A stretch of DNA of 64,000 nucleotides from Aureimonas sp. Leaf427 (GCF_001425485.1 NZ_LMQW01000001.1:223016-287015); one strand, 5' to 3'; counted from the stretch's first letter, positions 1-10,450 are shown. Notes: generated from the sequence alone by a model not told the origin. Program-made: numbers and translations.

Positions 1-3000
1 TGACGGTCGGCTCCGACACGGCCGCGACCCTGACGGCGCAGGTCACAGACACTGGCGAAGGCCGCCGCATCGCGGCCTCGCTCGGCGTCTCCGCCGAGAA
101 ATACGTGCCGACGACCTATGCGGCCTATGTCGACGGCGGCGTCGATCTCGACGCGCAGTTGCTCATCCGCCCCGACGGCACGATCGCGATCGATCAGGCC
201 TCGCTCGTCTCCGGCCGCATCGACGCGCAGGCCTCCGGCACCTACGACCCCGCCGGCGCCGGCAATGCGCTGAACCTTGCCGTTTCCGGCCGCGGCGGCG
301 GCACCGTGCCGATCCGCCTCGGTGCGGAGGGCGCCAGGACCGCGATCGACATCGCCAGCCTGAAGGCGACGCTGAAGGGCGCCCTGTCCGCCGCCGCGAT
401 CGAAGCCTCCGCCACCCTGCCGACCGCCGGCTACGGCCCCTATGTCGCGACGGACCTCGCGCTCGCCGCCGCCTCCCCCGCCTTCGACGTCAACGCGCTC
501 GCCGGTCCCCTGACGATCACCGCCGACGCCGCGTCGCTGACCGCACCCGAAGGCATCCAGGACCGCTTCCTCGAAGGCGCCATCCGCATCGAGGCGGAAG
601 GCGCGCTCTCGGGCAGCGGCCTCAGCCTCACGACCGGCCGCGTCACCACCGGCGTCGCCAATGCCGGGATCACCGGCTCGGCCGCGTTCAACTTCTCGAC
701 CTTCGATCTGAAGCTCACCTCCGACTTCGAGACGCTCGCGCTCTCGGCCGCCGCCGTGCCGCTGGCGGGCGACCGGCTGAACGTCTCCGGCGCCGTGACG
801 CGGGGCGCGGACGGAACGTTGACGGCTCGCGACCTCGCCGTACGCGGAACGGGCCTTGCGATCGACGGCGGCGCGACGCTGACGAACGAGACCGTCACCG
901 CCGATGTTACCGGCCGCATCGACGCGGCCGATGCCGAGAACGCTTCGATCTCCGGCAAGGCCGAGTTCAAGCTCACCGCCAACGGCCCCGTCGCCGCGCC
1001 CGACGTCGATGTGAGCCTGACCAGCCAGGGCCTTCGTGTGAACGGTCGCGAGCTGGCCAATCTGAAACTCGAAGCGCGCGGCGCCTTCACCTCCGCCACC
1101 CCGTCCGGCACGGTCGATCTCTCCGGCACGCTCGACGGCGTTCCGCTCACCGGCACCGCGCTCGTCGAGACGCTCGCCAATGGCGAACGCCGCGTCTCCA
1201 ACCTCACGATCGTGCAGGGACCGAACCGCATTTCCGGCGAGCTTCGCTTCACCGAAGCACCTGCCCCGCTCGGCCGCCTCGACTTCGCGGTCGCCGATAT
1301 CGGTCCGCTCGCGGCGCTGGCGCTTCAGCAGATGCAGGGCGACCTCAACGGCACCGTCGCGCTCTCCATGAACGAGGCCGACTTCCCGCTCGCCGACGTG
1401 AACCTCACCTCGCAGCGCCTCGCCGTCGCCGGCACGGTGCTTCAAGGCGTCGCGATCGATCTCGGCATCGCGGACTATCTCGGCCGCCCCTTCCCGGTCG
1501 GCAAAGTGACCGCGAATGCCTTCGAAGCCGGCACGGCCACCGTCTCCGATCTCGACCTCGACCTGACCCGCAGCGGCGACTTCACGCGCCTCGAAGCCAC
1601 CGCCAAGGCGAACGGCGCGCCCGTCACGTTCGCCGGCCAGGCCAATCTCGCGCCGACGGAAACGGTGATCGGAATCGAGACGCTGACCGCCGACATCCCG
1701 AACGCCGCCATCGCGCTGACCGCGCCCGCGACGATCACCCTTCGCGACGGCACGACCGAGATCGGCAAGCTGGAGCTGAAGACCGGCGACGGCTCGCTCT
1801 CGCTGGTCGGCCGAAGCGGCGCGGCGCTCGATCTCGACCTTTCGCTCGACCGCGTTCCCGCCGCCGTCGCCAACCCCTTCGTGCAAGGGCTCGACGCATC
1901 CGGCACCTTCACCGGCTCGGCCCGCGTCACCGGCGCATCGAGCGCGCCCGAAGCCGTCTTCGACCTTCGCGCGGAAGGGCTTGCCACCAGCCAGACCCGC
2001 GCGGCGAACCTGCCCGCGCTCGAAGCCCTCCTCGCCGGCACCTTCAAGGAGAACGTGCTCGCCCTCGAAACCGCCAATCTCGACATCGGCGAGGGCTCGC
2101 TCTCGGCGAGCGGGCGCGTCGGCCAGAGCATCCTCGATCTGCAGCTGGCGCTGGACAAGCTGCCCGTCGCGCTCGCCAACGACTTCGTCTCCGGCCTCGG
2201 CGCCTCCGGCACGATCTCCGGCACCGCGACCGCGACCGGAACGATCGCCGAGCCCGTCGCCGAATTCACGCTGTCGGGCACCGGCATCACCGCCCGCGAG
2301 ATCGCGAGCGCCGGCATCGAGCCGATCGAACTCGACGCCGCCGGCCGCTATGCGACGCGCACGCTGACGCTCGATCGCGCAAGGGCCACCGTCGGGCCGG
2401 GCTCGCTCACCGCCTCCGGCACGATCGGCGACACGCTGAACGTCGAGGCCGCCATGACCGAAGTTCCGGTCGGCCTCGCCAATGCCTTCGTCCCCGACCT
2501 TCGCGCCACCGGCACGATCTCGGGCACCGCCAAGGCGACGGGGCCGTTGACAGCTCCCAACGCGGTCTTCGACCTCGCCGGCTCCGGCATCGGCGCGCGC
2601 GCCATCGCAGAGAGCGGCATTCCGCCGATCGACCTGCGCGTCGCGGGCACGGCGGCGGACGGCTCGGCAACGCTGCAGACGGCCGTCGCCACGATCGGCG
2701 AGGCCTCGCTGACCGCCACCGGCACGGTCGGCCGCACGCTCGATCTCGACATTCGCGCCGACAGGATCCCCGTCGGCCTCGCCAACGGATTCGTGCCGAA
2801 CCTCGACGCCCGAGGCACGATCTCGGGCACGGCGAAGGCGACGGGCACGCTCGCCGCGCCGAACGCGGTCTTCGATCTCTCCGGCGGCGGGCTGACCGCC
2901 CGTCCCCTCGCCGCGAGCGGCCTGCCCCCGGCGGACCTTCGCCTCGCCGGCCGCTACGACCAGGGCACCGCCACGCTTCAAACGGCCAATGTGCAGCTCG

Positions 3001-5237
3001 GCGAGGCCTCCGTCACGGCCACCGGCACGGTCGGCCAGCGCCTCGATCTCGACATTGCCGCGCGCGATCTGCCGGTCGCCGTCGCCAACGGATTCGTCTC
3101 CGGCCTCGGCGCCTCCGGCACGATCTCCGGCACGGCCAAGGCGACGGGCTCTCTGTCGAATCCAGCCGCCACGTTCGACATCGCGGGCCGCCGCATCACG
3201 ACGGACAAGCTGAAGGCGTCCGGCACGCCCGCCATCACGCTCGACGCCAAGGGTCGCTATGCCGATGGCTCGGCCGAGCTGGAAACGGCGCGCGCGAGCG
3301 TCGGCGACGGCTCGCTGACCGCCTCCGGCACGGTGGGCCAGCGGCTGAACGTCAAGGCGACGCTCGATCGCCTGCCGGTCGCCCTCGCCAACGCCTTCGT
3401 CGCCGATCTCGGCGCGCGTGGCACGATTTCGGGCTCCGGCACCGCCGTCGGCACGCTGGCCGATCCGCAGGCGACCTTCGACCTCACCGCCTCCGACGTC
3501 TCGACGCGGCAGACGCGCGATGCCGGGGCGCCGCAGGTGGATGCCGTCGCGCGCGGCCGCTATGCCACCGGCACCGCGGACATCGAGACGGCACGCGTCG
3601 ATATCGGGCGCGGCCGCATCACCATTGCCGGGCGGGCGGGCCGGGACCTCGATCTCGACGTGACCATCGCCGACTTGCCCGCCTCCATCGCGGGCGCTGC
3701 CGCCGAAGGCCTCGACCCCGCCGGCTCGATTGCCGGGCGCATCCGCGCGACCGGTCCGATCGCGGCGCCCGACGTCACCTTCGACATCGACGGACGCGGC
3801 CTTTCCGTCGCTCAGACCCGCAATGTCGGCGTCGCCAACCTGTCCTTCGACGCCAACGGGCGCTTTGCCGCCAATGTCCTGACGCTCGACGCCAACCTTG
3901 CCGGCAACGGGCTCGCCCTGCGCGCCAATGGCACGGTCGCGACCTCGGGCACGCCGCAGCTGAACCTTGCGGTCAACGGCACGGCGCCGCTCGCCATCGC
4001 CAATGCCGTTCTCGCCGAGGGCGGGCGGTCGGTGAACGGCACGGTCGCGATCGACGCCACCGTGACGGGCGCGGCCTCCGCGCCGGAGGTGAACGGCACG
4101 ATCCGTGCGAGCGGCGCCTCCTTCGTCGACACCGGCTCGAACGTCGCGGTCAACAACATCAATGCCACGATCACCCTGGCCGGCAAGACGGCGACGATCA
4201 GCGCCTTCTCCGCCAATCTCGCGGCCGGCGGCACGATCGCCGTCTCCGGCACGATCGGGCTCGACCAGGGCTTCCCCGCCGATATCCGCATCCGGATGAA
4301 CCAGGGGCGCTACAACGACGGCGAGCTGATCGCCGCGCGTCTCGACGCGGACCTCACCATCACCGGATCGCTGATCGGAACGCCCCTTCTGGCCGGCACG
4401 ATCGACGCGCGCCAGATCGACATCCTCGTCCCCGACCGCCTGCCGACCTCGCTCGCCCGCATCGACGTGCGCCATGTCAACACGTCCGAGGCCGTCCGGA
4501 AGCAGGCCCGCGAGATCGCGCCGAAATCGTCGGGCGGCGGCGGCGGGGGCGGCATCGCGCTCGACATCCGCTTCAACGCGCCGAACCAAGTCTATGTGCG
4601 CGGCCGCGGACTGGACATCGAGCTTGGCGGCGCCATCGCCATTGCCGGCACGGCATCGGCCCCCGCGATCACCGGCGCGCTGGAGCTGCGGCGCGGACGC
4701 TTCAACATCCTGGCGAACCGGCTCGACTTCACGCGCGGCATCCTGACCTTCAGCGGCGATCTCGTGCCGACGCTGGATCTCGTGGCGACCTCGGATGCCG
4801 GCGACGTCACCGTCCAGATTTCCGTCACCGGCCCCGCGACGGACCCGAGCTTCAACTTCTCCTCGACGCCGGCCCTGCCGCAGGACGAGGTGCTGGCTCG
4901 GCTGATCTTCGGCCAGGGGACGGCCGACCTCTCGCCGCTCCAGATCGCCCAGCTCGCGGAGGCGGCCTCGCAGCTGGCGGGCGTCGGTGGCTCGACGGGC
5001 CTTCTGGAGAACCTGCGCGCCCAGCTCGGCGTCGACGACGTCGACATCAAGACCAATGCCGACGGCAAGACCTCGGTCGGCGTCGGCAAATATCTTAACG
5101 ACAACACCTATCTCGGCGTCGACTCCACCGGCCGCGTCTCGATCGACCTCGATCTCGGCGCCGGCCTGAAGGCCAGGGGCGCGGTCTCGGCCAGCGGCGG
5201 CGGCGAGGTCGGCGTCTTCTACGAGAAGGAATACTGA
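1..5237 (+). CDS. tamB: TamB-like translocation and assembly module protein, C-terminal part (5' end outside window)
   Basis: The reading frame is open from the left edge with no stop upstream of the first possible GTG at 105, so the gene starts outside the window. About 1745 residues are visible. The last ~330 residues form a DUF490/TamB C-terminal domain: an IALDIRFNAPNQVYVRGRG strand region near 4555-4605, then a VGKYLNDNTYLGVD region near 5085-5120 before the end. TamB family proteins span the periplasm from the inner membrane as long beta-taco tubes and help assemble outer-membrane proteins or move phospholipids. The middle holds tandem ~101-residue units (see repeat feature). Asp, Ala, Gly and Thr dominate, as expected for a beta-helical protein. 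A TamA gene would be expected just upstream but lies outside. The family call is firm; the exact substrate is not known. Confidence 0.9.
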   Translation, partial: TVGSDTAATLTAQVTDTGEGRRIAASLGVSAEKYVPTTYAAYVDGGVDLDAQLLIRPDGTIAIDQASLVSGRIDAQASGTYDPAGAGNALNLAVSGRGGGTVPIRLGAEGARTAIDIASLKATLKGALSAAAIEASATLPTAGYGPYVATDLALAAASPAFDVNALAGPLTITADAASLTAPEGIQDRFLEGAIRIEAEGALSGSGLSLTTGRVTTGVANAGITGSAAFNFSTFDLKLTSDFETLALSAAAVPLAGDRLNVSGAVTRGADGTLTARDLAVRGTGLAIDGGATLTNETVTADVTGRIDAADAENASISGKAEFKLTANGPVAAPDVDVSLTSQGLRVNGRELANLKLEARGAFTSATPSGTVDLSGTLDGVPLTGTALVETLANGERRVSNLTIVQGPNRISGELRFTEAPAPLGRLDFAVADIGPLAALALQQMQGDLNGTVALSMNEADFPLADVNLTSQRLAVAGTVLQGVAIDLGIADYLGRPFPVGKVTANAFEAGTATVSDLDLDLTRSGDFTRLEATAKANGAPVTFAGQANLAPTETVIGIETLTADIPNAAIALTAPATITLRDGTTEIGKLELKTGDGSLSLVGRSGAALDLDLSLDRVPAAVANPFVQGLDASGTFTGSARVTGASSAPEAVFDLRAEGLATSQTRAANLPALEALLAGTFKENVLALETANLDIGEGSLSASGRVGQSILDLQLALDKLPVALANDFVSGLGASGTISGTATATGTIAEPVAEFTLSGTGITAREIASAGIEPIELDAAGRYATRTLTLDRARATVGPGSLTASGTIGDTLNVEAAMTEVPVGLANAFVPDLRATGTISGTAKATGPLTAPNAVFDLAGSGIGARAIAESGIPPIDLRVAGTAADGSATLQTAVATIGEASLTATGTVGRTLDLDIRADRIPVGLANGFVPNLDARGTISGTAKATGTLAAPNAVFDLSGGGLTARPLAASGLPPADLRLAGRYDQGTATLQTANVQLGEASVTATGTVGQRLDLDIAARDLPVAVANGFVSGLGASGTISGTAKATGSLSNPAATFDIAGRRITTDKLKASGTPAITLDAKGRYADGSAELETARASVGDGSLTASGTVGQRLNVKATLDRLPVALANAFVADLGARGTISGSGTAVGTLADPQATFDLTASDVSTRQTRDAGAPQVDAVARGRYATGTADIETARVDIGRGRITIAGRAGRDLDLDVTIADLPASIAGAAAEGLDPAGSIAGRIRATGPIAAPDVTFDIDGRGLSVAQTRNVGVANLSFDANGRFAANVLTLDANLAGNGLALRANGTVATSGTPQLNLAVNGTAPLAIANAVLAEGGRSVNGTVAIDATVTGAASAPEVNGTIRASGASFVDTGSNVAVNNINATITLAGKTATISAFSANLAAGGTIAVSGTIGLDQGFPADIRIRMNQGRYNDGELIAARLDADLTITGSLIGTPLLAGTIDARQIDILVPDRLPTSLARIDVRHVNTSEAVRKQAREIAPKSSGGGGGGGIALDIRFNAPNQVYVRGRGLDIELGGAIAIAGTASAPAITGALELRRGRFNILANRLDFTRGILTFSGDLVPTLDLVATSDAGDVTVQISVTGPATDPSFNFSSTPALPQDEVLARLIFGQGTADLSPLQIAQLAEAASQLAGVGGSTGLLENLRAQLGVDDVDIKTNADGKTSVGVGKYLNDNTYLGVDSTGRVSIDLDLGAGLKARGAVSASGGGEVGVFYEKEY
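1827..3959 (+). repeat. Tandem ~303-bp coding repeats inside tamB (about 7 units)
   Basis: Units begin at about 1827, 2133, 2436, 2739, 3042, 3345 and 3648, with a diverged further unit from 3960. Most steps are exactly 303 bp (101 codons); the first is 306. Each unit carries a core like LPVALANxFVxxLxASGTIS, then ATG-x-PxAxFDL, then GSLTASGTVGQ. DNA and protein both vary between units, so they are old duplications under selection rather than a fresh expansion. Confidence 0.85.
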
Positions 5238-5254
5238 GGGCGCGTTCTAGGCAT

Positions 5255-5354
5255 GGCGGGATCGCAGGGTCCCGCCGAAGGATTCGGCGGCAGAGACTCT
5301 CCTAAGAGAGCGCGACTCCTCTGCGCCGACGGTCGAGACCTCGACGGTCGGCGC
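5255..5354 (+). other. Cluster of stem-loops after tamB
   Basis: Two overlapping hairpins lie 18-53 bp after the tamB stop. Stem GGCGGGA/TCCCGCC is at 5255-5276, and stem CCGCCGAA/TTCGGCGG, with a 3-base loop, is at 5272-5290. They share CCGCC and cannot form together. A longer imperfect hairpin (15-base arms, one mismatch) spans 5323-5354. None has a U-tract, so a simple rho-independent terminator is not supported, but they sit where tamB transcription should end. Confidence 0.4.
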
Positions 5355-5395
5355 CGTCATGCAGGATGCTTTCGACCTTGAAGGTTCTCCAAACG

Positions 5396-5427
5396 AAAAA
5401 GGCGCCGTCCGAAGACGACGCCCTTTC
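5396..5427 (-). terminator. Rho-independent terminator of the small secreted protein gene
   Basis: Read on the - strand: a 9-bp stem (GGCGTCGTC / GACGGCGCC, one G-U pair) with a TTCG loop, flanked by AAA upstream and a T5 run downstream (the A5 at 5396-5400). It begins about 27 bases after the stop of the - strand gene at 5454. Confidence 0.8.
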
Positions 5428-5453
5428 CATCAAAGTCCGATCTCGATGAGAGA

Positions 5454-5762
5454 TCAGGAACCCTTGCCGTAGAGTTCGACCTGGCCGTTCGGCTTGATCT
5501 GGATCGAACCGATGTCGGCGGTGTTGATGCCGTTGTTCTTCAGAGCCTCGGCGAGACCGGGGTTGGCGTCGATCGTGCGCTGCACCTGCGCCATGTCGGT
5601 CTTCGTGTTCGTCGGGTTCTGGGCCGCGAGGTTGTTGACGATCGTGTAGTTGCCCGTGAGATCCGTCGACGCGGTCGTCGCGTTGTCGGTGGCCGTCTGC
5701 GCGAACGAAGCGGCGGGGATCATGAACGTGGCGACGGTGGCGGCGAGAATGAGCTTCTTCAT
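5454..5762 (-). CDS. Small secreted protein of unknown function (102 aa)
   Basis: The start at 5762 is chosen because it opens a clean Sec signal peptide, MKKLILAATVATFMIPAASF, ending in an AxA-like site near residue 22. An AAAGG-type ribosome binding site lies just upstream. An in-frame start 36 bases earlier would put charged residues before the signal peptide and is less likely. The mature part is about 80 residues, hydrophilic, rich in Asn and Thr, with no cysteine. It includes a stretch resembling YTIVNNLAAQNPTNTKTDMA and ends in a predicted strand, QIKPNGQVELYGKGS. I do not recognise the family. It has its own promoter region and terminator and is convergent with tamB. Export to the periplasm is well supported; function is unknown. 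Confidence 0.75.
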   Translation of the reverse strand: MKKLILAATVATFMIPAASFAQTATDNATTASTDLTGNYTIVNNLAAQNPTNTKTDMAQVQRTIDANPGLAEALKNNGINTADIGSIQIKPNGQVELYGKGS

Positions 5763-6096
5763 GGATCTGAAACCTTTCGATGTTGGCTTCCGGATCACTC
5801 CCCGTCTCCGGGGACTGCAGCGGGCTAAAAGCCTCGCCGCGTCCGGTGTCGGGCTGATAACTGGCTCTTCCGACTTCCGTTCCCGATGGAATTTCCGAAA
5901 GTCGGCGCGATAACGCGCCTGTGATCGCCCTGCCCTGCCGGGATGCGGTCTTGCGCTCTGCTTTTTCTGCAGGCAAAAATCGCTCGTGCCCTTGAGAGTT
6001 CATTATCGTTCGCAGCTATACTGACAGAGGCCGGGCGGTTAAGCGTCTGTCCCCGATAGTGGAGCCTCGCTCCTCGTTCCAGCTCGGACCGATGCC
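5763..6096. other. Intergenic region between divergent small secreted protein and pgi
   Basis: 334 bp without a convincing gene. It must hold the promoters of both flanking genes. A small hairpin, CCCCG-TCTC-CGGGG, is near 5799-5812. The stretch around 5960-6022 is more AT-rich than its surroundings and contains the candidate pgi promoter listed separately. Confidence 0.5.
5992..6022 (+). promoter_or_regulatory. Candidate sigma-70-type promoter for pgi-glg genes
   Basis: TTGAGA at 5992-5997 and TATACT at 6017-6022 resemble -35 and -10 boxes. The 19-base spacer is longer than the usual 16-18, so this is a candidate only. It lies 75 bases before the pgi start in the most AT-rich part of the gap. 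Confidence 0.35.
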
Positions 6097-7752
6097 TTGA
6101 CCGACCATGTTGCGGACTTCAGAGGGGATCGGATCGCGGCGCTCGCGACGTCGGGGAGCGCCGCGCGCGCCGCCGGCATCGCGGAGCGGTTTACCGCCGA
6201 TCCCGCCCGTTTCCAGACCTTTTCCTACCGTCTCGACGATCTCCTGATCGACGTGTCCAAATGCGCGATCGGCGATTCGGACCTCGAGGGTCTCTTCGAT
6301 CTCGCGCGCACGGTCGGGCTCGAGGAAAAGCGCGACGCCATGTTCGCCGGCGCTCGCATCAACGCGACCGAGAACCGTTCCGTCCTCCATGTCGCCCTGC
6401 GCGGCCACGAGAGCGACGGCTTTTCGGTGGACGGCCGGCCCGTCGGCGGCGATGTCGAGGGCGTGTTCCAGGCCATGGGCGCCTTCGCCCGCAGCCTGCG
6501 CGACGGCACGCGCAAGGGCGCGACCGGCAAGGCCTTCACCGATGTCGTCAACATCGGCATCGGAGGCTCCGATCTCGGGCCCGCCATGGTCACGCTGGCG
6601 CTGGCGCCCTTCCACGACGGGCCGCGCGCGCATTTCGTCTCCAATGTCGACGGCGCCCATATCGCCGACACGCTGAAGACCCTCGATCCCGAGACGACGC
6701 TGTTCATCGTCGCCTCCAAGACCTTCACCACCATCGAGACCATGACGAACGCGGCGACCGCTCGGCGCTTCATCGCGGAGGCGCTCGGCGAGGCGGCCGT
6801 GTTCCAGCACTTCGCCGCCGTCTCCACCGCGCTCGAAAAGGTCGCGGCCTTCGGCATCGATCCCGACCTCGTCTTCGGCTTCTGGGACTGGGTGGGCGGA
6901 CGCTACTCGGTCTGGTCGGCGGTCGGCCTCCCCGTGATGATCGCGATCGGCCCCGAGCGATTCCGCGCCTTCCTCGACGGCGCGCGCGATCTCGACCGGC
7001 ACTTCAAGTCCGCGCCGCTGGAGGAGAACCTTCCCGTCATCCTCGGCCTCGTCGGCTGGTGGCACCGCGTCGCGCAGGCCTATCCCGCCCGCGCGATCCT
7101 GCCCTACGACCAGCGCCTCCTGCGCCTGCCCGCCTATCTCCAGCAGCTCGACATGGAATCCAACGGCAAGCGCGTCGGGCTCGACGGCGAGCCGGTGACG
7201 ACGCCGACGGGCCCGCTCGTCTGGGGCGAGCCCGGCACCAACGGCCAGCACGCCTTCTATCAGCTGATCCACCAGGGCACCGACCCGATCCCGGCCGAGT
7301 TCATCGTGGCGGCCAAGGGCCACGAGGCGAGCTTGAGCATCCACCACGAGCTGCTTCTGGCCAATTGCCTCGCCCAGAGCGAGGCGCTGATGGTCGGCCG
7401 CTCGCTGGAGACGGCGCGCCGGCAGCTTCTCGACAAGGGCGCGGACGCGGCGGAGGCCGAGCGGCTGGCGCCGCATCGCGCCTTCCCCGGAAACCGGCCC
7501 TCCATCACCATTCTCCACGAGACGCTCGACCCCTATTCCCTCGGGCGCCTCGTTGCGCTCTATGAACACAGGGTCTTCGTGGAGGCCCAGCTTTTCGGGA
7601 TCAATGCCTTCGACCAGTGGGGCGTCGAACTCGGCAAGGAACTCGCCACCGGTCTCCTGCCGGTGGTGCAAGGACAGGTCGCAACCACGGGACGGGACGG
7701 CTCCACGGCCGGGCTCGTCGGCGTTCTGCGCGAGATGAGGAAGACCAAATGA
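6097..7752 (+). CDS. pgi: Glucose-6-phosphate isomerase
   Basis: Cytosolic enzyme interconverting glucose-6-phosphate and fructose-6-phosphate, the link between glycolysis/gluconeogenesis and glycogen. It is 551 residues, the usual length for the long bacterial form. Both family signatures are present: [12 protein letters not shown] near residue 266 and [10 protein letters not shown] near 504. The substrate-loop motif [18 protein letters not shown] lies near 375. No in-frame ATG fits the N-terminus; the TTG at 6097 gives [12 protein letters not shown], typical of alphaproteobacterial Pgi. The stop overlaps the glgP start (ATGA at 7749-7752), so the two are translationally coupled and pgi heads the glycogen block. 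Confidence 0.95.
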   Translation: MTDHVADFRGDRIAALATSGSAARAAGIAERFTADPARFQTFSYRLDDLLIDVSKCAIGDSDLEGLFDLARTVGLEEKRDAMFAGARINATENRSVLHVALRGHESDGFSVDGRPVGGDVEGVFQAMGAFARSLRDGTRKGATGKAFTDVVNIGIGGSDLGPAMVTLALAPFHDGPRAHFVSNVDGAHIADTLKTLDPETTLFIVASKTFTTIETMTNAATARRFIAEALGEAAVFQHFAAVSTALEKVAAFGIDPDLVFGFWDWVGGRYSVWSAVGLPVMIAIGPERFRAFLDGARDLDRHFKSAPLEENLPVILGLVGWWHRVAQAYPARAILPYDQRLLRLPAYLQQLDMESNGKRVGLDGEPVTTPTGPLVWGEPGTNGQHAFYQLIHQGTDPIPAEFIVAAKGHEASLSIHHELLLANCLAQSEALMVGRSLETARRQLLDKGADAAEAERLAPHRAFPGNRPSITILHETLDPYSLGRLVALYEHRVFVEAQLFGINAFDQWGVELGKELATGLLPVVQGQVATTGRDGSTAGLVGVLREMRKTK

Positions 7753-10253
7753 CGTCCGCACTCGAAGCCCGCACGTCCGAGGGCGAACCCGCCACCGAGC
7801 GCCCGACCCCCATGGCCGAGCCCCGCCGCAACGACGCGGACACGCTGGCGCTGGAAATCCTGGAAAAGCTCACCTACGCCGTCGGCAAGGACCCGGCCGC
7901 CGCCCGCCGCCACGACTGGCTGGAGGCGACGACGCTCGCCGTGCGCGACCGCATCATCGACCGCTGGTTCAAGTCGACGCACGAGATCTACGAGAACCAG
8001 CAGAAGCGCGTCTGCTACCTCTCGATGGAGTTCCTGATCGGCCGTCTCCTGCGCGACGCGATCAACAATCTCGGTCTCACGGAGGAGGTGCGCGCCGCCC
8101 TCTCGCGCTACGACGTCGACATCGACATGATCGAGCTTCTCGAGCCCGATGCCGCGCTCGGCAACGGCGGTCTCGGCCGCCTCGCCGCCTGCTTCATGGA
8201 GAGCATGGCCTCGACGGGCGTCCCCGCCTTCGGCTACGGCATCCGCTACGTCCACGGCTTCTTCCGGCAGGAGATCGTCGGCGGCGAGCAGGTCGAGCTG
8301 CCCGAGACCTGGCTCGCCCACGGCAACCCCTGGGAGTTCGAGCGCCGCGAGGCCTCCTACGAGATCGGCTTCGGCGGCAAGGTCGCGGCCATCGACGAGC
8401 CCGGCAAGCCGCCGCGCCAGGTCTGGCGCCCGGCCGAGCGCGTTCTCGCCGTCGCCTACGACACGCCCGTCGTCGGCTGGCGCGGCAAGCACGTCAACAC
8501 GCTGCGCCTCTGGAGCGCGCAGTCGCTCGATCCGATCCTCCTCGACGCCTTCAATTCCGGCGACCATATCGGCGCCGTGCGCGAGGCGAACAAGGCAGAG
8601 GCGATCACCCGCGTCCTCTATCCCGCCGATTCCCATCAGGCCGGCCAGGAGCTGCGCCTGCGCCAGGAGTATTTCTTCTCCTCGGCCTCGCTGCAGGACA
8701 TCATCCGCCGCCATCTCAGCCAGTACGGCGACCTGACGAACCTCTCCGACAAGGTCTCGATCCAGCTGAACGACACGCATCCGGCGGTCTCGGTCGCCGA
8801 GCTGATGCGGCTTCTGATCGACGTCCACGGCTTTGCCTGGGACGACGCCTGGACGCTGACCAAGTCGACCTTCTCCTACACCAACCACACGCTCCTGCCC
8901 GAAGCGCTGGAGACCTGGCCGATCCATCTCTTCGAGCGCCTCCTGCCGCGCCAGATGCAGATCATCTACGCGATCAACGCGCAGGTCATCCGCGAGGCGT
9001 CCCAGGAGAAGGGCCTCGACGGCGCGCGGGTCGCCGCGATCTCCCTCATCGACGAGAACCACGGCCGGCGCGTGCGCATGGGCCAGCTCGCCTTCGTCGG
9101 CTCGCACACGATCAACGGCGTTTCCGCCCTCCACACGGAGCTGATGAAGCAGACCGTCTTCCACGATCTGCATGTGCTTTATCCGACGCGCATTCAGAAC
9201 AAGACCAACGGCGTCACGCCCCGGCGCTGGCTGATGCAGTGCAATCCCGGCCTCACCGACCTCGTGACGGACGCGGTCGGCCCCGCCTTCCTCGACGACA
9301 TCGACCGTCTGGCCGATCTCGACAAGCTCGCCACGGACGGCGCCTTCCGCGAGCGCTTCATGGGGGTCAAGCGCGAGAACAAGGCGCGGCTCGCCCAGAC
9401 GATCGAGGACCGGCTCGCCATCTCGGTCGATCCGTCCGCGATCTTCGACATCCAGGTCAAGCGCATCCACGAATACAAGCGCCAGTTCCTGAACATCATC
9501 GAGGCGGTCGCCCTCTACGACCAGATCCGCTCGCATCCCGAGCTGAACTGGCAGCCGCGCGTCAAGATCTTCGCCGGCAAGGCGGCGCCGAGCTACGCGC
9601 AGGCCAAGGAGATCATCCACCTCATCAACGACGTCGCACGCGTCGTGAACTCCGATCCTTCGGTCCGCAATCTCCTGAAGGTCGTGTTCATCCCGAACTA
9701 CAATGTGAGCCTCGCCGAGATCATCATGCCGGCGGCCGACGTCTCCGAGCAGATCTCGACGGCGGGCCTGGAAGCATCCGGCACCGGCAACATGAAGTTC
9801 GCCCTCAACGGCGCGCTGACGATCGGCACGCTCGACGGCGCCAATGTCGAGATGCTGGAGCATATCGGCGAGGAGAACATCTTCATCTTCGGCCTCACCG
9901 CCGACGAGGTCGCCCAGCGCCGGCGCGAGACCCATAGCGGGCGCTCGATCATCGAGTCCTCGCAGATCCTGCAGAACGCCCTCTCCTCCATCACCAAGGG
10001 CGTCTTCTCGCCGGACGGCGCGGAGCGCTTCCAGGGTCTGGTCGAAAATCTCTACAACAACGACTGGTGGATGATCGCGGCCGACTTCGAAGCCTACTGG
10101 AAGACGCAGCGCCAGATCGACGAGACCTGGATCGACACGGCGTCCTGGGGCGAGAAGGCCGTGCGCAACACGGCCCGCATGAGCTGGTTCTCCTCCGACC
10201 GCTCCATCCGCGAATACGCCAAGGACATCTGGCGGACCGGCAGCGACGCCTGA
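7749..10253 (+). CDS. glgP: Glycogen phosphorylase
   Basis: Releases glucose-1-phosphate from the non-reducing ends of glycogen using phosphate and pyridoxal phosphate. It is 834 residues, a normal length. The PLP signature [17 protein letters not shown] lies near residues 673-689 with the Schiff-base lysine about 682. Conserved N-terminal blocks include [15 protein letters not shown] and [16 protein letters not shown]. The ATG at 7749 overlaps the pgi stop by four bases. The frame is open further upstream, but that part lies inside pgi and is not coding. Followed by a hairpin terminator and then glgC. The branching enzyme gene glgB, which in Agrobacterium-type clusters lies between glgP and glgC, is absent here. 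Confidence 0.96.
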   Translation: MTSALEARTSEGEPATERPTPMAEPRRNDADTLALEILEKLTYAVGKDPAAARRHDWLEATTLAVRDRIIDRWFKSTHEIYENQQKRVCYLSMEFLIGRLLRDAINNLGLTEEVRAALSRYDVDIDMIELLEPDAALGNGGLGRLAACFMESMASTGVPAFGYGIRYVHGFFRQEIVGGEQVELPETWLAHGNPWEFERREASYEIGFGGKVAAIDEPGKPPRQVWRPAERVLAVAYDTPVVGWRGKHVNTLRLWSAQSLDPILLDAFNSGDHIGAVREANKAEAITRVLYPADSHQAGQELRLRQEYFFSSASLQDIIRRHLSQYGDLTNLSDKVSIQLNDTHPAVSVAELMRLLIDVHGFAWDDAWTLTKSTFSYTNHTLLPEALETWPIHLFERLLPRQMQIIYAINAQVIREASQEKGLDGARVAAISLIDENHGRRVRMGQLAFVGSHTINGVSALHTELMKQTVFHDLHVLYPTRIQNKTNGVTPRRWLMQCNPGLTDLVTDAVGPAFLDDIDRLADLDKLATDGAFRERFMGVKRENKARLAQTIEDRLAISVDPSAIFDIQVKRIHEYKRQFLNIIEAVALYDQIRSHPELNWQPRVKIFAGKAAPSYAQAKEIIHLINDVARVVNSDPSVRNLLKVVFIPNYNVSLAEIIMPAADVSEQISTAGLEASGTGNMKFALNGALTIGTLDGANVEMLEHIGEENIFIFGLTADEVAQRRRETHSGRSIIESSQILQNALSSITKGVFSPDGAERFQGLVENLYNNDWWMIAADFEAYWKTQRQIDETWIDTASWGEKAVRNTARMSWFSSDRSIREYAKDIWRTGSDA

Positions 10254-10264
10254 CGAAGCGTCAG

Positions 10265-10303
10265 TCGGCCGGTGGCACGTTTTGCCGCCGGCCGATCCGT
10301 TTT
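10265..10303 (+). terminator. Probable rho-independent terminator after glgP
   Basis: A 12-bp stem, TCGGCCGGTGGC / GCCGCCGGCCGA with one G-T pair, a 7-base loop, and a TTTT run at 10300-10303. It starts 12 bases after the glgP stop. glgC therefore probably has its own promoter in the remaining ~150 bases. Confidence 0.65.
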
Positions 10304-10450
10304 CCGGGTGCGGAACCCGTGGATGAAAAGCCACTGAACCCTATGTTTCGAGGCGTGGCCGTGTAGGATGGCCAAGAACGCCGAAACGGCGACCGGGTCG
10401 GGCGGTGCCAGCCGAGATCGCCTCCGGGACCACATCTGGGAGGATGACGA

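Noticed and set aside
5302..6003. 233-codon - strand open frame overlapping the small secreted protein gene
   Set aside because: It is in another frame from the signal-peptide protein, crosses its terminator and has a biased composition.
7617..7748. Upstream extension of the glgP frame
   Set aside because: It lies entirely within pgi in another frame; the ATG at 7749 overlapping the pgi stop begins the conserved protein.
7560..10334. Very long open frame (924 codons) on the - strand opposite glgP
   Set aside because: glgP on the + strand has full-length family motifs. The opposite frame is an effect of high GC at third positions and gives an Arg/Asp/Gly-rich product with no recognisable domain.
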